A DNA stretch of 64,000 nucleotides from SY8519 sp045539215 (GCA_045539215.1 JAZQEX010000007.1:15843-79842); one strand, 5' to 3'; positions 44,437 to 53,728 are shown, counted from the first letter of the stretch. Program-made: numbers and translations. The notes: generated by a model not told the origin, from the sequence alone.

Positions 44437-45873
44437 TTATTCTGAATAATACTCCAACGGGATCCGGACCGTAAATGTCGTCCCTTCTCCCTCTTCGCTA
44501 TGAACACGGATCGCGCCGTGATGCAGCGTAACAATACTGTGTGTGATCGCAAGGCCCAGACCCGTTCCGCCGATTCTTCTGGAATGCGATTTGTCAACAC
44601 GATAAAAACGATCAAAAATATGTTCCTGTGATTCCTGTGGAATACCGATTCCGTTATCGATGACATTCAGGAAGAAGTTCTCATGATCCGCATTCAGCGT
44701 CACATGCACATACCCTTCCGGACGATTGTATTTGATCGCGTTCTCGATCAGATTGGAAAATGCCAGTGTCAGTTTGCCCTCATCCACTTCCGCCGTCACC
44801 GGACGGAAGCTCTCTAACAGAAGCTCTACCTGCTGCTGTTCCGCGATCGGACGAAGCCGCTTCATCAAAAGATCTAGCATGTCATTGATGCTGACCTCTT
44901 TAATGTTTAATGCCTCGCTTCCCTGGTTTAAGCTGACCAGTGAAAGCAGGTCATTGATGATTGAATTCTCGCGTTCAATCTCGCCGGCAATATCGCTCAT
45001 GAAGTCTTTGTAGATCTCATTCGGAACGTTCTCCTGCGCCAAAAGAGAATCCGCCAGTACCTTCATGGAAGTCAGCGGTGTTTTCAATTCATGGGATACA
45101 TTTGAAACAAATTCTTCCCGGCTGTCATCGAGGCGTTTCAGTCTGCTAAGCATATCGCTGCATGCTTCTGAGAGCTGCGCTGTCTCTGTAAACGTCTCCA
45201 CCGGCTCAAGATGTGACTGATATCCTTCCTGTACATCCTGAATTGATCTTGTGAGCTTTTTGAACGGCTTCGTCATCCTGCCGGATAATATATATCCTAC
45301 CAAAAGCACGATAACCGCTACTACGATCTGGAACAACGTAACCATTTTTTTCAAACGCAACAGACCGCCCCGAATAAAATCAGCGGGCGCTGAAAACAAG
45401 ACGATACCAATCGTATCATCTTCGTTCGTATTCCAGACCGGCACTGCGATCATAAAAATATCTTCTTTCGTATCTGTTTCACAGATATCTTCTCCCGTAT
45501 ATGCACGGGCGATCTCATCATCCGGAATGTATTCTGTTTGTTCGGTTTCAAAGGAAGCTTTTACGATCTGATAATCTGCATCCAATAAAAAGACCTGCGC
45601 GTCATAGATCGCGCCGATCTCTTCCATTTCTTCTGATATCACTTCATCTGCAGGATCGATTTCAGGGAACTGCGTCTCCTGCGTCAGATATTCAGAAAAA
45701 ATCTTCATCTGCGCGATCACCGCATCGGAACGCTGCAGAACCGCAGCATGCTCGTAAGATGTGATCACGCAGGCCCGCAGGACAAACCCCGGAACGATGC
45801 CGAAAATGATCAGCAATAGAAATAATAAAAACTTCTGACTTTTCAGATACTGTATAAACGTTGAGAGTTTCAT
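44437..45873 (-). CDS. Membrane sensor histidine kinase
   Basis: A 478-residue kinase with two membrane segments (about 16-36 and 178-197) around an extracytoplasmic sensor of some 140 residues rich in acidic residues. A HAMP region follows, then the phospho-acceptor in SNVSHELKTPLTSMK (H261), and the ATP-binding motifs NAIKYN, DNGIGIPQE and GGTGLGLAI. It resembles PhoR/WalK-type kinases without a PAS domain. It lies 15 bases after its response regulator and directly before comEC; the signal is unknown. Confidence 0.92.
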   Translation of the reverse strand: MKLSTFIQYLKSQKFLLFLLLIIFGIVPGFVLRACVITSYEHAAVLQRSDAVIAQMKIFSEYLTQETQFPEIDPADEVISEEMEEIGAIYDAQVFLLDADYQIVKASFETEQTEYIPDDEIARAYTGEDICETDTKEDIFMIAVPVWNTNEDDTIGIVLFSAPADFIRGGLLRLKKMVTLFQIVVAVIVLLVGYILSGRMTKPFKKLTRSIQDVQEGYQSHLEPVETFTETAQLSEACSDMLSRLKRLDDSREEFVSNVSHELKTPLTSMKVLADSLLAQENVPNEIYKDFMSDIAGEIERENSIINDLLSLVSLNQGSEALNIKEVSINDMLDLLMKRLRPIAEQQQVELLLESFRPVTAEVDEGKLTLAFSNLIENAIKYNRPEGYVHVTLNADHENFFLNVIDNGIGIPQESQEHIFDRFYRVDKSHSRRIGGTGLGLAITHSIVTLHHGAIRVHSEEGEGTTFTVRIPLEYYSE

Positions 45874-45888
45874 TGCGTGCGTATCCTT

Positions 45889-46581
45889 TTAGGAAAAATG
45901 GAAATAATATCCACTGCCCCATTTGGTATGAACATAACGCGGATCGCTCGGGACGGGTTCAACCTTTGCACGAAGTCTTCTGACATGAACATCAACGGTT
46001 CTGACATCCCCGGGATAGTCCTCGCCCCAAACCATTTTCAAAAGCTGTTCCCTGCTGAACACCTTTTCAGCATTCCGCACAAGAAGCTCTAAAAGATCGA
46101 ACTCTTTTGCTGTCAGGAAAATCTCTTTTCCTGAAATGGTAAGTCTGCGGCTCTCTGTATCCAGATGAAAACTGCCGTATTTGATCTGCGGTCCGTCTGT
46201 GATCACTTCTTCCTCAGTGGATACACGGCGCAGAACTGCCTTGATCCTTGCCTTTACTTCCAGAATGTTAAACGGCTTTGTAATATAATCATCTGTACCA
46301 TACTCAAAGCCCAGGATCTTATCCATGTCCTCGCCCTTGGCACTCAACATGATGATCGGCACTTTGGAAAACTCGCGGATCTGCCGACAAACCTCAAAAC
46401 CATCCATTTTGGGCAGCATAATATCAAGCAGAACCACATCATAATGATTCTCCTTTACCTTCTGAAGCCCTTCTTCACCATCATATGCACAGTCAACTTC
46501 CATCCCGTCCTGAACGAGACTGAAATGAATTCCTTTTACGATCAGCTCTTCATCATCTACAACCAGTACTTTAACAGCCAT
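45889..46581 (-). CDS. OmpR-family response regulator
   Basis: A 230-residue regulator. The receiver has acidic pocket D9-D10, phospho-acceptor D53 (LLDIMLPKMDG), S80 and K102; the C-terminal winged helix has LLVRNAEKVFSREQLLKMVW, then VDVHVRRLRAKVE and GSGYYFHF. It is WalR/PhoP-like in sequence. AGAGG precedes the ATG. Its place between comEA and its cognate kinase ties it to DNA uptake genes, but its targets cannot be read from the window. Confidence 0.95.
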   Translation of the reverse strand: MAVKVLVVDDEELIVKGIHFSLVQDGMEVDCAYDGEEGLQKVKENHYDVVLLDIMLPKMDGFEVCRQIREFSKVPIIMLSAKGEDMDKILGFEYGTDDYITKPFNILEVKARIKAVLRRVSTEEEVITDGPQIKYGSFHLDTESRRLTISGKEIFLTAKEFDLLELLVRNAEKVFSREQLLKMVWGEDYPGDVRTVDVHVRRLRAKVEPVPSDPRYVHTKWGSGYYFHFS

Positions 46582-46594
46582 AATATACCTCTTA

Positions 46595-47173
46595 TCATAT
46601 TGTTATCATGTCTTTCAGCTTGCTATATGTGCCCTGGCCGATCCCATCTACCTGCATCAGATCTTCAAGCGAATCAAACGGACCATTCTGCTCTCTGTAA
46701 GACAAAATGCTGTCCGCCTTGGTCTCTCCGATCCCGTTTAGTGTCATCAATTGTTCCTTTGATGCCGTATTGATATTTACTTTACCGTCATCTGTCCCGG
46801 CTTCCGTGCCGGCTTCTGAAAGGTCCTGTTCGTCCTCTGTGGAAGGGATATTGATCATCTGGCCGTCAGTAAGCTCCTGTGCCAGATTCACACTTTCCGG
46901 TGCCGCATCTTCCGTAAGGCCGCCTGCCAACTCAACCAGCTCATAGATCCTGCTGTGCTCAGGCAGCGGATAAACCCCCGGCTCCATCACTTCTCCGCAG
47001 ATGTACACATACATCATTTGATTGGATAAAGCGGCCTCCTCATTTTCCTCGGACGCCGCTTCATTTTGAACCTGTATCGATTCCGTATCCTGTGATAAAA
47101 GGATACCATCCTCTCCACATCCGGTTAAAAGTAAAATAAGAATCGCCAAAAACAGGCTATATATTTTTTTCAT
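46595..47173 (-). CDS. comEA: ComEA-type helix-hairpin-helix lipoprotein
   Basis: A 192-residue DNA receptor. A lipobox LLTGC places the anchored cysteine at C19, unlike the membrane-helix anchor of Bacillus ComEA. An SLBB-like domain (YICGEVMEPGVYPLPEHSR onward, about 52-110) and two C-terminal helix-hairpin-helix motifs (VNINTASKEQLMTLNGIG and LEDLMQVDGIG) match ComEA. ATG 47173 is preceded by GGGAGG. It is the first gene of the competence operon. Confidence 0.88.
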   Translation of the reverse strand: MKKIYSLFLAILILLLTGCGEDGILLSQDTESIQVQNEAASEENEEAALSNQMMYVYICGEVMEPGVYPLPEHSRIYELVELAGGLTEDAAPESVNLAQELTDGQMINIPSTEDEQDLSEAGTEAGTDDGKVNINTASKEQLMTLNGIGETKADSILSYREQNGPFDSLEDLMQVDGIGQGTYSKLKDMITI

Positions 47174-47223
47174 CGTAGCCTCCCTGTATCCTAAGATCCA
47201 AAAAGGCCCTTCATGCAATCTCC

Positions 47224-47252
47224 ATTGTATCCGAAACCGCATGAATCATCAA
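47224..47252 (-). promoter_or_regulatory. Promoter of the comEA operon
   Basis: On the minus strand TTGATG (47252-47247), 17 bases and TACAAT (47229-47224), about 50 bases before comEA. Confidence 0.55.
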
Positions 47253-47270
47253 GCAGTTTTCATAGACAAA

Positions 47271-48488
47271 TCAGGCTGTTTTTTCTCCTTCTTCAAATTC
47301 TTTCAGAACACTTTTTAAAATATCTGCCATCTCATCGATGTCCGCTTTTGTGATCACAAGCGGCGGCACCATACGAAGTACATCCTTACCTGCCGTGATC
47401 ACGAGAAGGCCCTTCTCGATCGCACGTGCCGCAACCTTACCGACCGGTACGGTCAGCACCAGTCCCTGGATCAGGCCTTTGCCGCGATGTGTCGTTGCAA
47501 TGGAGAATTCCTGCACCATTTCATCAAGCGTTTCTTCCAGATAAGCACCCATTTCGCGTACATTTTCCAAAAGATTTTCACTTTCAAATACATCAAATAC
47601 TGCGTTGATGGCCGCGCCGACAAGCGGATTTCCGCCATAAGTCGTTCCGTGATCTCCCGGTGCGAGGGATTTCTCCGCCACACGTTCTGTCATTAAGAAT
47701 GCACCGACCGGAACACCGTTTCCGAGCGCCTTTGCACTCGTTAAAATATCCGGGCAGATGCCATAGCTCTGATATGCAAACATCTCTCCGGTACGACCCA
47801 TACCGCACTGTACCTCATCTAGGATCAGCAAAATATCTTTTTCATCACACAGCTTCCGAAGTCCCGTCAAAAACTCCTGGTCCGCCGGATAGATGCCGCC
47901 TTCTCCCTGCAGGGTCTCTGTAATGATCGCACAGGTCTTGTCTGTGATCTGTGCCTTCACACTCTCTAAGTCATTGAAGGTCGCAAAACGCACACCCGGA
48001 AGGAGCGGTTCAAACGGCTCCTGATAATGTCTGGTTCCTGTTACGGATAATGCACCGATACTTCTGCCGTGGAAGGAATGATCCATTGCGATGATCTCAT
48101 GTCCTGCATGGCCGTCTCTGGTATAGGCATATTTTTTTGCGGCCTTGATCGCACCTTCAATCGCTTCGGTACCGCTGTTTGTAAAGAAAACGCGGTCCAT
48201 TCCGGAGGCCTTCAGTACTTTTTCCGACGCTTTGATGATCGGCTCATTATAAAACAGATTAGAGCAATGCGTCAGTTTGTCGACCTGATCCTTTAATGCG
48301 TTTTTCCAGTGTTCATTACTATATCCCAGCGCACATACCGCAATACCGGCTGCAAAGTCCAGGTACTGTTTTCCGTCTTTGTCGAAAATGTGCACACCCT
48401 CTCCATGATCTAACACCACCTGGAAACGGTTATATGTATGAAGCAGATTTTCATCTGCATTCGCCATCAGTTTTTTTGTATCACCCAT
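47271..48488 (-). CDS. argD: Acetylornithine aminotransferase
   Basis: A 405-residue class III PLP aminotransferase that makes N-acetylornithine. FFTNSGTEAIEGAIK near residue 100, LILDEVQCGMGRTGEMFAYQ near 223 and the Schiff-base lysine in SAKALGNGVPVG near 253 are intact. ATG 48488 is used, with GAGGTACTACA upstream; it overlaps the argB stop by 8 bases, indicating translational coupling. Third gene of argJ-argB-argD. Confidence 0.95.
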   Translation of the reverse strand: MGDTKKLMANADENLLHTYNRFQVVLDHGEGVHIFDKDGKQYLDFAAGIAVCALGYSNEHWKNALKDQVDKLTHCSNLFYNEPIIKASEKVLKASGMDRVFFTNSGTEAIEGAIKAAKKYAYTRDGHAGHEIIAMDHSFHGRSIGALSVTGTRHYQEPFEPLLPGVRFATFNDLESVKAQITDKTCAIITETLQGEGGIYPADQEFLTGLRKLCDEKDILLILDEVQCGMGRTGEMFAYQSYGICPDILTSAKALGNGVPVGAFLMTERVAEKSLAPGDHGTTYGGNPLVGAAINAVFDVFESENLLENVREMGAYLEETLDEMVQEFSIATTHRGKGLIQGLVLTVPVGKVAARAIEKGLLVITAGKDVLRMVPPLVITKADIDEMADILKSVLKEFEEGEKTA

Positions 48489-49374
48489 TGTAGTACCTCG
48501 TTTCTTTTTCATGCAGGATTGCGGTTCCGATTCCCTTATTGGTAAAGATCTCCAGAAGCAGACAGTGTGCGATCCGGCCATCTAAGATATGGACACGGGA
48601 AACACCGTTTTCGATCGCGTCGATGCAGTTATTGAGCTTCGGAAGCATACCGCCCTGGATGCCGCCGTCTTTCAACAGCTCTCTTGCCTCTGATACAGTC
48701 AGTTCAGAGATCAGGGAATCTTTATCGTCATAATCTCTGTAGACACCTTCGATATCGGTCAGGAACGCAAGCTTTTCTGCCTGTACCGCACGCGCGATCG
48801 CACAAGCCGCATCGTCTGCGTTGATGTTATAGGTGTTGAACTCATCATCGAGTCCGATCGGACAAACAATCGGCAGGAAATCCTTCTCCAGCAGATCGAA
48901 AAGAATCTTCGGATTGACTTCTTTGATCTCGCCGACAAAACCGATGTCCTGTCCGTCGGAGAGCTTTTTCTCAACATGCAGCAGACCGCCGTCTTTTCCG
49001 CTGATACCGATTGCGGCTACACCAAGCTCTTCCACCATCGTCACCAGAGACTTGCCGATCCGTCCCAACACCATTTCCGCGATCTCCATCGTCTCTGCAT
49101 CTGTCTTTCGCAGACCGTTGACAAATTCTGCTTCTTTTCCGGATTTTGCGACCCAGTGGCTGATCTCTTTGCCGCCGCCATGCACGATGATCGGTTTAAA
49201 TCCGACAAGTTTCAACAACGTCACGTCCTGGATCACGCTCTTTTTCAGTTCTTCGTCTACCATGGCGCTGCCACCGTATTTTACGACAATGATCTTTCTG
49301 TTAAAACGCTGGATATATGGCAGTGCTTCAATGAGCACCTCTGCTTTGTCCATTACACTGATATTCTGATTCAT
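48481..49374 (-). CDS. argB: Acetylglutamate kinase
   Basis: A 297-residue amino acid kinase that phosphorylates N-acetylglutamate. VVKYGGSAM near residue 28, IVHGGGKEIS near 63 and the arginine-sensitive type features (long N-terminal helix, NQNISVMDKAEVLIEALPYI) are visible; the last suggests feedback inhibition by arginine. AAGGAGCAGTACT precedes the ATG. It lies between argJ and argD. Confidence 0.96.
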   Translation of the reverse strand: MNQNISVMDKAEVLIEALPYIQRFNRKIIVVKYGGSAMVDEELKKSVIQDVTLLKLVGFKPIIVHGGGKEISHWVAKSGKEAEFVNGLRKTDAETMEIAEMVLGRIGKSLVTMVEELGVAAIGISGKDGGLLHVEKKLSDGQDIGFVGEIKEVNPKILFDLLEKDFLPIVCPIGLDDEFNTYNINADDAACAIARAVQAEKLAFLTDIEGVYRDYDDKDSLISELTVSEARELLKDGGIQGGMLPKLNNCIDAIENGVSRVHILDGRIAHCLLLEIFTNKGIGTAILHEKETRYYNG

Positions 49375-49391
49375 AGTACTGCTCCTTTTTA

Positions 49392-50618
49392 TTATGAACG
49401 GTAATCCGCATTGATCTTGACATAATCGTAGGTCAGATCACATCCCCAGGCCTCTGCCTCACAATTGCCTTCTTTAATATCCGCGATCGTTGTGACATCC
49501 GGCTCTGAAAGGATCTTCGTCGCCTCTTCCTCACTGTACGGAAGTGCTACCCCGTCTTTGATCAGCTGAATCGATCCGGCTGCGCTTTCAAAGAACAGAT
49601 CCACCTTCTCCGGATCAAAATCCGCACCGGAATATCCCATTGCGCAGAGGATCCGGCCCCAGTTTGCATCATGTCCGAAGATCGCTGCTTTTGTCAGGTT
49701 TGAGCAGATCACGGATTTTGCAAGCACCTTTGCCTGCTCCTTTGTGGATGCGTGAATGACTTTTGCAGTAAAAAGTGCTGTCGCGCCTTCTCCGTCTGCC
49801 GCCATTTTCTTTGCCAGGGTTTCATTAATATAATGAAGTGCCTCACAAAAAGCCTGATATCCTTCATCCTTTGTCGTGATCTCAGGATTCCCTGCCATAC
49901 CGTTTGCCAGAAGGATCACGGTATCGTTCGTGGAGGTATCTCCGTCAACAGAGATCATGTTGTAGGTATCTTCCACATCCGCTGACAGCGCTTCCTGCAG
50001 CAGCTCCTGTGAAATCGCCAGGTCTGTGGTCACAAATGAAAGCATCGTGCACATATTCGGATGGATCATACCCGATCCTTTGCACATTCCGCCGACCGTA
50101 ACCTTTTTATCGCCAACCATAAAAGAAACTGCAACTTCTTTTTCCTTCGTATCCGTCGTCATGATCGCACGCGCCGCTGCATTTGCTGCTTCTCTGTCAG
50201 CGCTTAAGGCCGGCGCCATACTTTCGATCCCTGCACAGATCCGTTCGATCGGCAGCTGCATTCCGATCACACCGGTGGATGCGACCAGTACCGCCTCCTC
50301 TGAGATATCCAGACATTTCGCTGCAGCTTTTGCAGTTTCCTGACAATATGACAGGCCTTCCTGTCCGGTACAGGCATTTGCAATACCAGAATTGATCACA
50401 ACACATCGTCCGATTCCTTTTGTCGATGTGATCTCACGATCCCAGAGAACCGGTGCTGCCTTCACGCGGTTTGTCGTATACGTGCCGGCTGCATGTGCAT
50501 CACATTCTGAATACAGCATCGCCATGTCATTTCTGTTCTGATATTTGATTCCGGCTGCTGTTGTCGCTGCCAGAAATCCCTTTGGGGCTGTTACGCCGCC
50601 TTCTATCAATTCAAACAT
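49392..50618 (-). CDS. argJ: Glutamate N-acetyltransferase / amino-acid acetyltransferase
   Basis: A 408-residue Ntn-type enzyme that recycles acetyl groups from acetylornithine to glutamate. The self-cleavage region reads KGSGMIHPNMCTMLSF; the catalytic threonine is kept, with Cys where Ala is commonest just before it. GGVTAPKGF begins the protein and ends with DLTYDYVKINADYRS. ATG 50618 is preceded by AGGAAGG. argC, usually adjacent, is not in the window. Confidence 0.96.
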   Translation of the reverse strand: MFELIEGGVTAPKGFLAATTAAGIKYQNRNDMAMLYSECDAHAAGTYTTNRVKAAPVLWDREITSTKGIGRCVVINSGIANACTGQEGLSYCQETAKAAAKCLDISEEAVLVASTGVIGMQLPIERICAGIESMAPALSADREAANAAARAIMTTDTKEKEVAVSFMVGDKKVTVGGMCKGSGMIHPNMCTMLSFVTTDLAISQELLQEALSADVEDTYNMISVDGDTSTNDTVILLANGMAGNPEITTKDEGYQAFCEALHYINETLAKKMAADGEGATALFTAKVIHASTKEQAKVLAKSVICSNLTKAAIFGHDANWGRILCAMGYSGADFDPEKVDLFFESAAGSIQLIKDGVALPYSEEEATKILSEPDVTTIADIKEGNCEAEAWGCDLTYDYVKINADYRS

Positions 50619-50664
50619 GAATCTTTTCCTTCCTGTTTCTTGTATAATTTTCAAAACATCTCTC

Positions 50665-50693
50665 ATTCTAATACACTATTTTAAGGAAGTAAA
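50665..50693 (-). promoter_or_regulatory. Promoter of argJ-argB-argD
   Basis: On the minus strand TTTACT (50693-50688), 17 bases and TAGAAT (50670-50665), about 46 bases before argJ. The ARG boxes lie just upstream of it. Confidence 0.6.
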
Positions 50694-50710
50694 GGCTTTC
50701 TTTGTATATT

Positions 50711-50749
50711 TATGCATATTTATTCATATTTTATGCATAAATTTGCACT
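50711..50749. promoter_or_regulatory. Two tandem ARG boxes (ArgR/AhrC operator)
   Basis: TATGCATATTTATTCATA (50711-50728) fits the ARG box pattern WNTGNATWWWWATNCANW at every position, and TATGCATAAATTTGCACT (50732-50749) fits with one mismatch. The 3-base gap and 21-base period are those of paired boxes bound by an ArgR hexamer. The site sits between argJ and argG and overlaps the argG -35. Confidence 0.88.
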
Positions 50750-50772
50750 TGAATCTCGTTTCCGTTTATAGT
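50743..50772 (+). promoter_or_regulatory. Promoter of argG
   Basis: TTGCAC, an 18-base spacer and TATAGT, about 49 bases before argG. The -35 lies within the second ARG box. Confidence 0.5.
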
Positions 50773-50821
50773 ATGATGAAAACCATCTGAATAAACAATA
50801 ACTAAAGCGAGGTATTCTATT

Positions 50822-52036
50822 ATGAAAGAAAAAGTTGTTCTGGCCTATTCCGGCGGACTTGATACGACAGCAATCATTCCGTGGCTGAAAGAAAACTATG
50901 ATTATGAAGTAATCTGTGCCTGCATCGATGTAGGACAGGGTGAAGAGCTTGACGGTCTTGAGGAGCGCGCAAAATATTCTGGCGCAAGCAAGCTCTATAT
51001 CGTAGACATCGTAGATGACTTCTGTGATAACTACATTCTGCCGACCGTTCAGGCAGGTGCTGTTTATGAGAACAAATATCTGCTTGGTACATCCATGGCA
51101 CGTCCGGGCATCGCGAAAGCGCTTGTTGATATTGCAAGAAAAGAAGGCGCTACCGCAATCTGCCACGGCGCAACCGGTAAGGGAAATGATCAGATCCGTT
51201 TCGAGCTTAGCATCAAGGCACTTGCTCCGGATATCAAGATCATCGCTGCATGGCGTCAGGACTCCTGGACGATGCAGTCCCGTGAAGAAGAGATCGCATA
51301 CTGCCAGGCACACGGCATCGATCTTCCGTTCTCCGCAGACCAGAGCTACAGCCGCGACAGAAACCTGTGGCACATCAGCCATGAAGGCTTAGAGCTTGAG
51401 GATCCGTCTGCAGAGCCGAATTATGATCACGTACTTGTTCTTGGTGTAACACCGCAGAACGCACCGGATGAGGCTACTGAAGTAACCATGACATTTGAAA
51501 AGGGTGTTCCGAAGACCTTAAACGGCAAGGAAATGAAACTTTCCGATATCATCCGCGAGTTAAATGACCTTGGCGGCAAGAACGGCATCGGCATCGTTGA
51601 CATCGTAGAAAACCGTGTTGTCGGCATGAAATCCCGTGGTGTTTATGAGACACCGGGCGGAACCATCTTAATGGAAGCACACAAACAGCTCGAAGAGCTG
51701 GTACTTGACCGTGCTACAATGGAGACCAAAAAGCATCTGGCCGAGAAATTCGCTCAGATCGTTTATGAAGGCACCTGGTTCACACCGCTGCGCGAAGCGA
51801 TCCAGGCATTTGTAGAAAAAACACAGGAAACCGTTACCGGTGAAGTAAAGTTCAAACTGTACAAGGGCAACATCATCAAAGCCGGAACCACTTCTCCGTA
51901 CTCACTGTACAGTGAATCCCTCGCAAGTTTCACAACCGGTGACCTGTATGACCACCATGACGCAGAAGGCTTCATCACACTCTTCGGTCTTCCGCTCAAG
52001 GTTCGCGCAATGAAGATGCAGGAACTCGAGAAATAG
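50822..52036 (+). CDS. argG: Argininosuccinate synthase
   Basis: A 404-residue ATP-dependent ligase that joins citrulline and aspartate. The ATP motif VLAYSGGLDTTAI opens the protein, and GATGKGNDQIRFE near residue 118 binds substrate. GCGAGG precedes the ATG. argH is not adjacent: a terminator follows and dtd is on the other strand. Arginine-dependent repression is expected from the boxes upstream. Confidence 0.97.
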   Translation: MKEKVVLAYSGGLDTTAIIPWLKENYDYEVICACIDVGQGEELDGLEERAKYSGASKLYIVDIVDDFCDNYILPTVQAGAVYENKYLLGTSMARPGIAKALVDIARKEGATAICHGATGKGNDQIRFELSIKALAPDIKIIAAWRQDSWTMQSREEEIAYCQAHGIDLPFSADQSYSRDRNLWHISHEGLELEDPSAEPNYDHVLVLGVTPQNAPDEATEVTMTFEKGVPKTLNGKEMKLSDIIRELNDLGGKNGIGIVDIVENRVVGMKSRGVYETPGGTILMEAHKQLEELVLDRATMETKKHLAEKFAQIVYEGTWFTPLREAIQAFVEKTQETVTGEVKFKLYKGNIIKAGTTSPYSLYSESLASFTTGDLYDHHDAEGFITLFGLPLKVRAMKMQELEK

Positions 52037-52054
52037 AATATATCCTGAAAACGC

Positions 52055-52091
52055 AAAAGAGAATTCGGCATGCTGTCGAATTCTCTTTTTT
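52055..52091 (+). terminator. argG terminator
   Basis: AAAAGAGAATTCG (52055-52067) and CGAATTCTCTTTT (52077-52089) form a 13-bp stem with TT following; the A run on the other side makes it potentially bidirectional for dtd. Confidence 0.9.
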
Positions 52092-52113
52092 GCTTCAGAA
52101 TAATATTACCTGT

Positions 52114-52560
52114 CTACAGACGCTCCGAATCCAGGATCACCGTAAACGGTCCGTCATTTAAGAGCGAAACTTTCATATCCGCTCCAAAGCTTCCCGTCTG
52201 CAGATTGGGATAGGATATACGGCATTGTTCTACAATATACTCATACAGCTCCTCTCCCAATGCCGGTCCGGCTGCATGCACAAATGACGGCCGGTTACCC
52301 TTTTTACAATCGGCATAAAGCGTAAACTGTGAGATCAAGAGCAGATTTCCGCCGACATCTGAAAGGCCGAGATTCGTCTTTCCGTTTTCATCTTCAAAGA
52401 TCCGCATATTGATCAGCTTATGGATCATCTTATCCGCAATCTCTGTCGTATCATCTTCTCTTACACCGATCAGGACCATAAAACCCTGTCCGATCTCGCC
52501 GATCGTCTCTCCATCCACTACAACGGATGCCTCTTTTACCCTCTGTATCACAAAACGCAT
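52114..52560 (-). CDS. dtd: D-aminoacyl-tRNA deacylase
   Basis: A 148-residue enzyme that hydrolyses D-amino acids and glycine mischarged on tRNA. SQFTLYADCKKGNRPSF near residue 78 and the cross-subunit NDGPFTVILDS near the end (Gly-cisPro equivalent) are intact. AAGGAGACATAGT precedes the ATG. It is alone, between argG and the divergent Xer gene. Confidence 0.95.
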   Translation of the reverse strand: MRFVIQRVKEASVVVDGETIGEIGQGFMVLIGVREDDTTEIADKMIHKLINMRIFEDENGKTNLGLSDVGGNLLLISQFTLYADCKKGNRPSFVHAAGPALGEELYEYIVEQCRISYPNLQTGSFGADMKVSLLNDGPFTVILDSERL

Positions 52561-52657
52561 ATACTATGTCTCCTTGCATGTTTTTCTTCAAATGTTATAA
52601 TGATTGCAATATAATGACCTCAAAACTTTTAACAGTATATCACAACGAGGGGATTCG

Positions 52658-53713
52658 GTGAAGAAGGAACGTAATTATCACGACAGTGTCAACATTAAAA
52701 ATGAGAAAAAACTGCGGGAGCTCATTCATGAACTTCCTCATTTTTGTCTGGAATTCTTTATCGGCATCGAGGCAACGACTTCGTCCCGTACCCGGATCGC
52801 ATATGCATATGATCTCGGTGTATTCTTCCATTTTCTGCATGAAAATAATAAGGTTTATCAAAAAATGGAGATCACATCGTTCCCTTTAACCATCCTTGAA
52901 GAGATCACACCGTTAGACATCGAAGAATATATGCAGTATTTGAAGGTATACGAGCACAACGGCAAGGAATTTACCAACGATGAGCGTGGACAGATGCGAA
53001 AGCTCGCAAGCCTCAGAAGCTTTTACAATTACTTTTTCCAAAAAGAGCTGATTACGAAAAATCCGGCACAGCTGGTCAAAATGCCAAAGATCCACGAAAA
53101 AAACATCGTGCGTCTGGACATCGATGAAGTCGCAATGCTTCTCGATGAGGTAGAGAACGGTGACAGCCTGACGGAACAGCAAAAACGCTTTCACGCAAAG
53201 ACCAAAGCCCGTGATCTTGCAATGCTGACACTTTTACTTGGGACCGGCATCCGTGTTTCCGAATGTGTCGGGCTTGATATCGACGATCTGGATTTTAAAA
53301 ACAACGGAATGAAGATCCGTCGGAAAGGCGGCGCAGAGACGATCCTCTACTTCGGAGATGAAGTCGCCGACGCGCTTCTTGATTATCTGGAAGAACGCAA
53401 TGAGATCGAGGCAAAAGAAGGAAGCCAGAACGCGCTCTTTTTGTCCCTGCAAAATAAACGGATCAGCGTTCGCTCCGTTGAGAATCTGGTCAAAAAATAT
53501 GCACGGCTCGTAACGACCGTAAAAAATATCACACCGCATAAACTGCGGAGCACCTATGGCACCACACTCTATCAGGAAACGGGTGATATCTATCTGGTCG
53601 CCGACGTCCTTGGACACAAAGACGTCAATACAACCAAAAAACACTATGCAGCCCAGTCTGACATGCGCAGACGTATGGCTGCAAAAGCAGTTAAATTAAG
53701 GGAAGATGATTGA
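52658..53713 (+). CDS. Xer-type tyrosine recombinase, XerS-like
   Basis: A 351-residue site-specific recombinase from GTG 52658, behind GAGGGG. The catalytic set is complete: R199, K223, H294, R297, H320 and nucleophile Y330. The long N-terminal domain resembles, from memory, XerS of streptococci and lactococci (LRELIHELPHFCLEFF, then FPLTILEEITPLDIEEYMQYL) more than XerC or XerD, which are about 50 residues shorter. XerS works alone to resolve chromosome dimers. A replication-terminus role is inferred. It shares the region with lexA, as is common in Clostridia. Confidence 0.82.
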   Translation: MKKERNYHDSVNIKNEKKLRELIHELPHFCLEFFIGIEATTSSRTRIAYAYDLGVFFHFLHENNKVYQKMEITSFPLTILEEITPLDIEEYMQYLKVYEHNGKEFTNDERGQMRKLASLRSFYNYFFQKELITKNPAQLVKMPKIHEKNIVRLDIDEVAMLLDEVENGDSLTEQQKRFHAKTKARDLAMLTLLLGTGIRVSECVGLDIDDLDFKNNGMKIRRKGGAETILYFGDEVADALLDYLEERNEIEAKEGSQNALFLSLQNKRISVRSVENLVKKYARLVTTVKNITPHKLRSTYGTTLYQETGDIYLVADVLGHKDVNTTKKHYAAQSDMRRRMAAKAVKLREDD

Positions 53714-53728
53714 TTCATCTTCCCTTTT
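53698..53728 (+). terminator. Terminator overlapping the end of the Xer gene
   Basis: AAGGGAAGATGA (53698-53709) and TCATCTTCCCTT (53715-53726) form a 12-bp stem followed by TT; the stem's 5' arm lies in the last codons. Confidence 0.8.

Noticed and set aside
52561..52657. Possible dif site upstream of the Xer gene
   Set aside because: The AT-rich sequence has short inverted repeats but no convincing 11-6-11 arrangement by eye.
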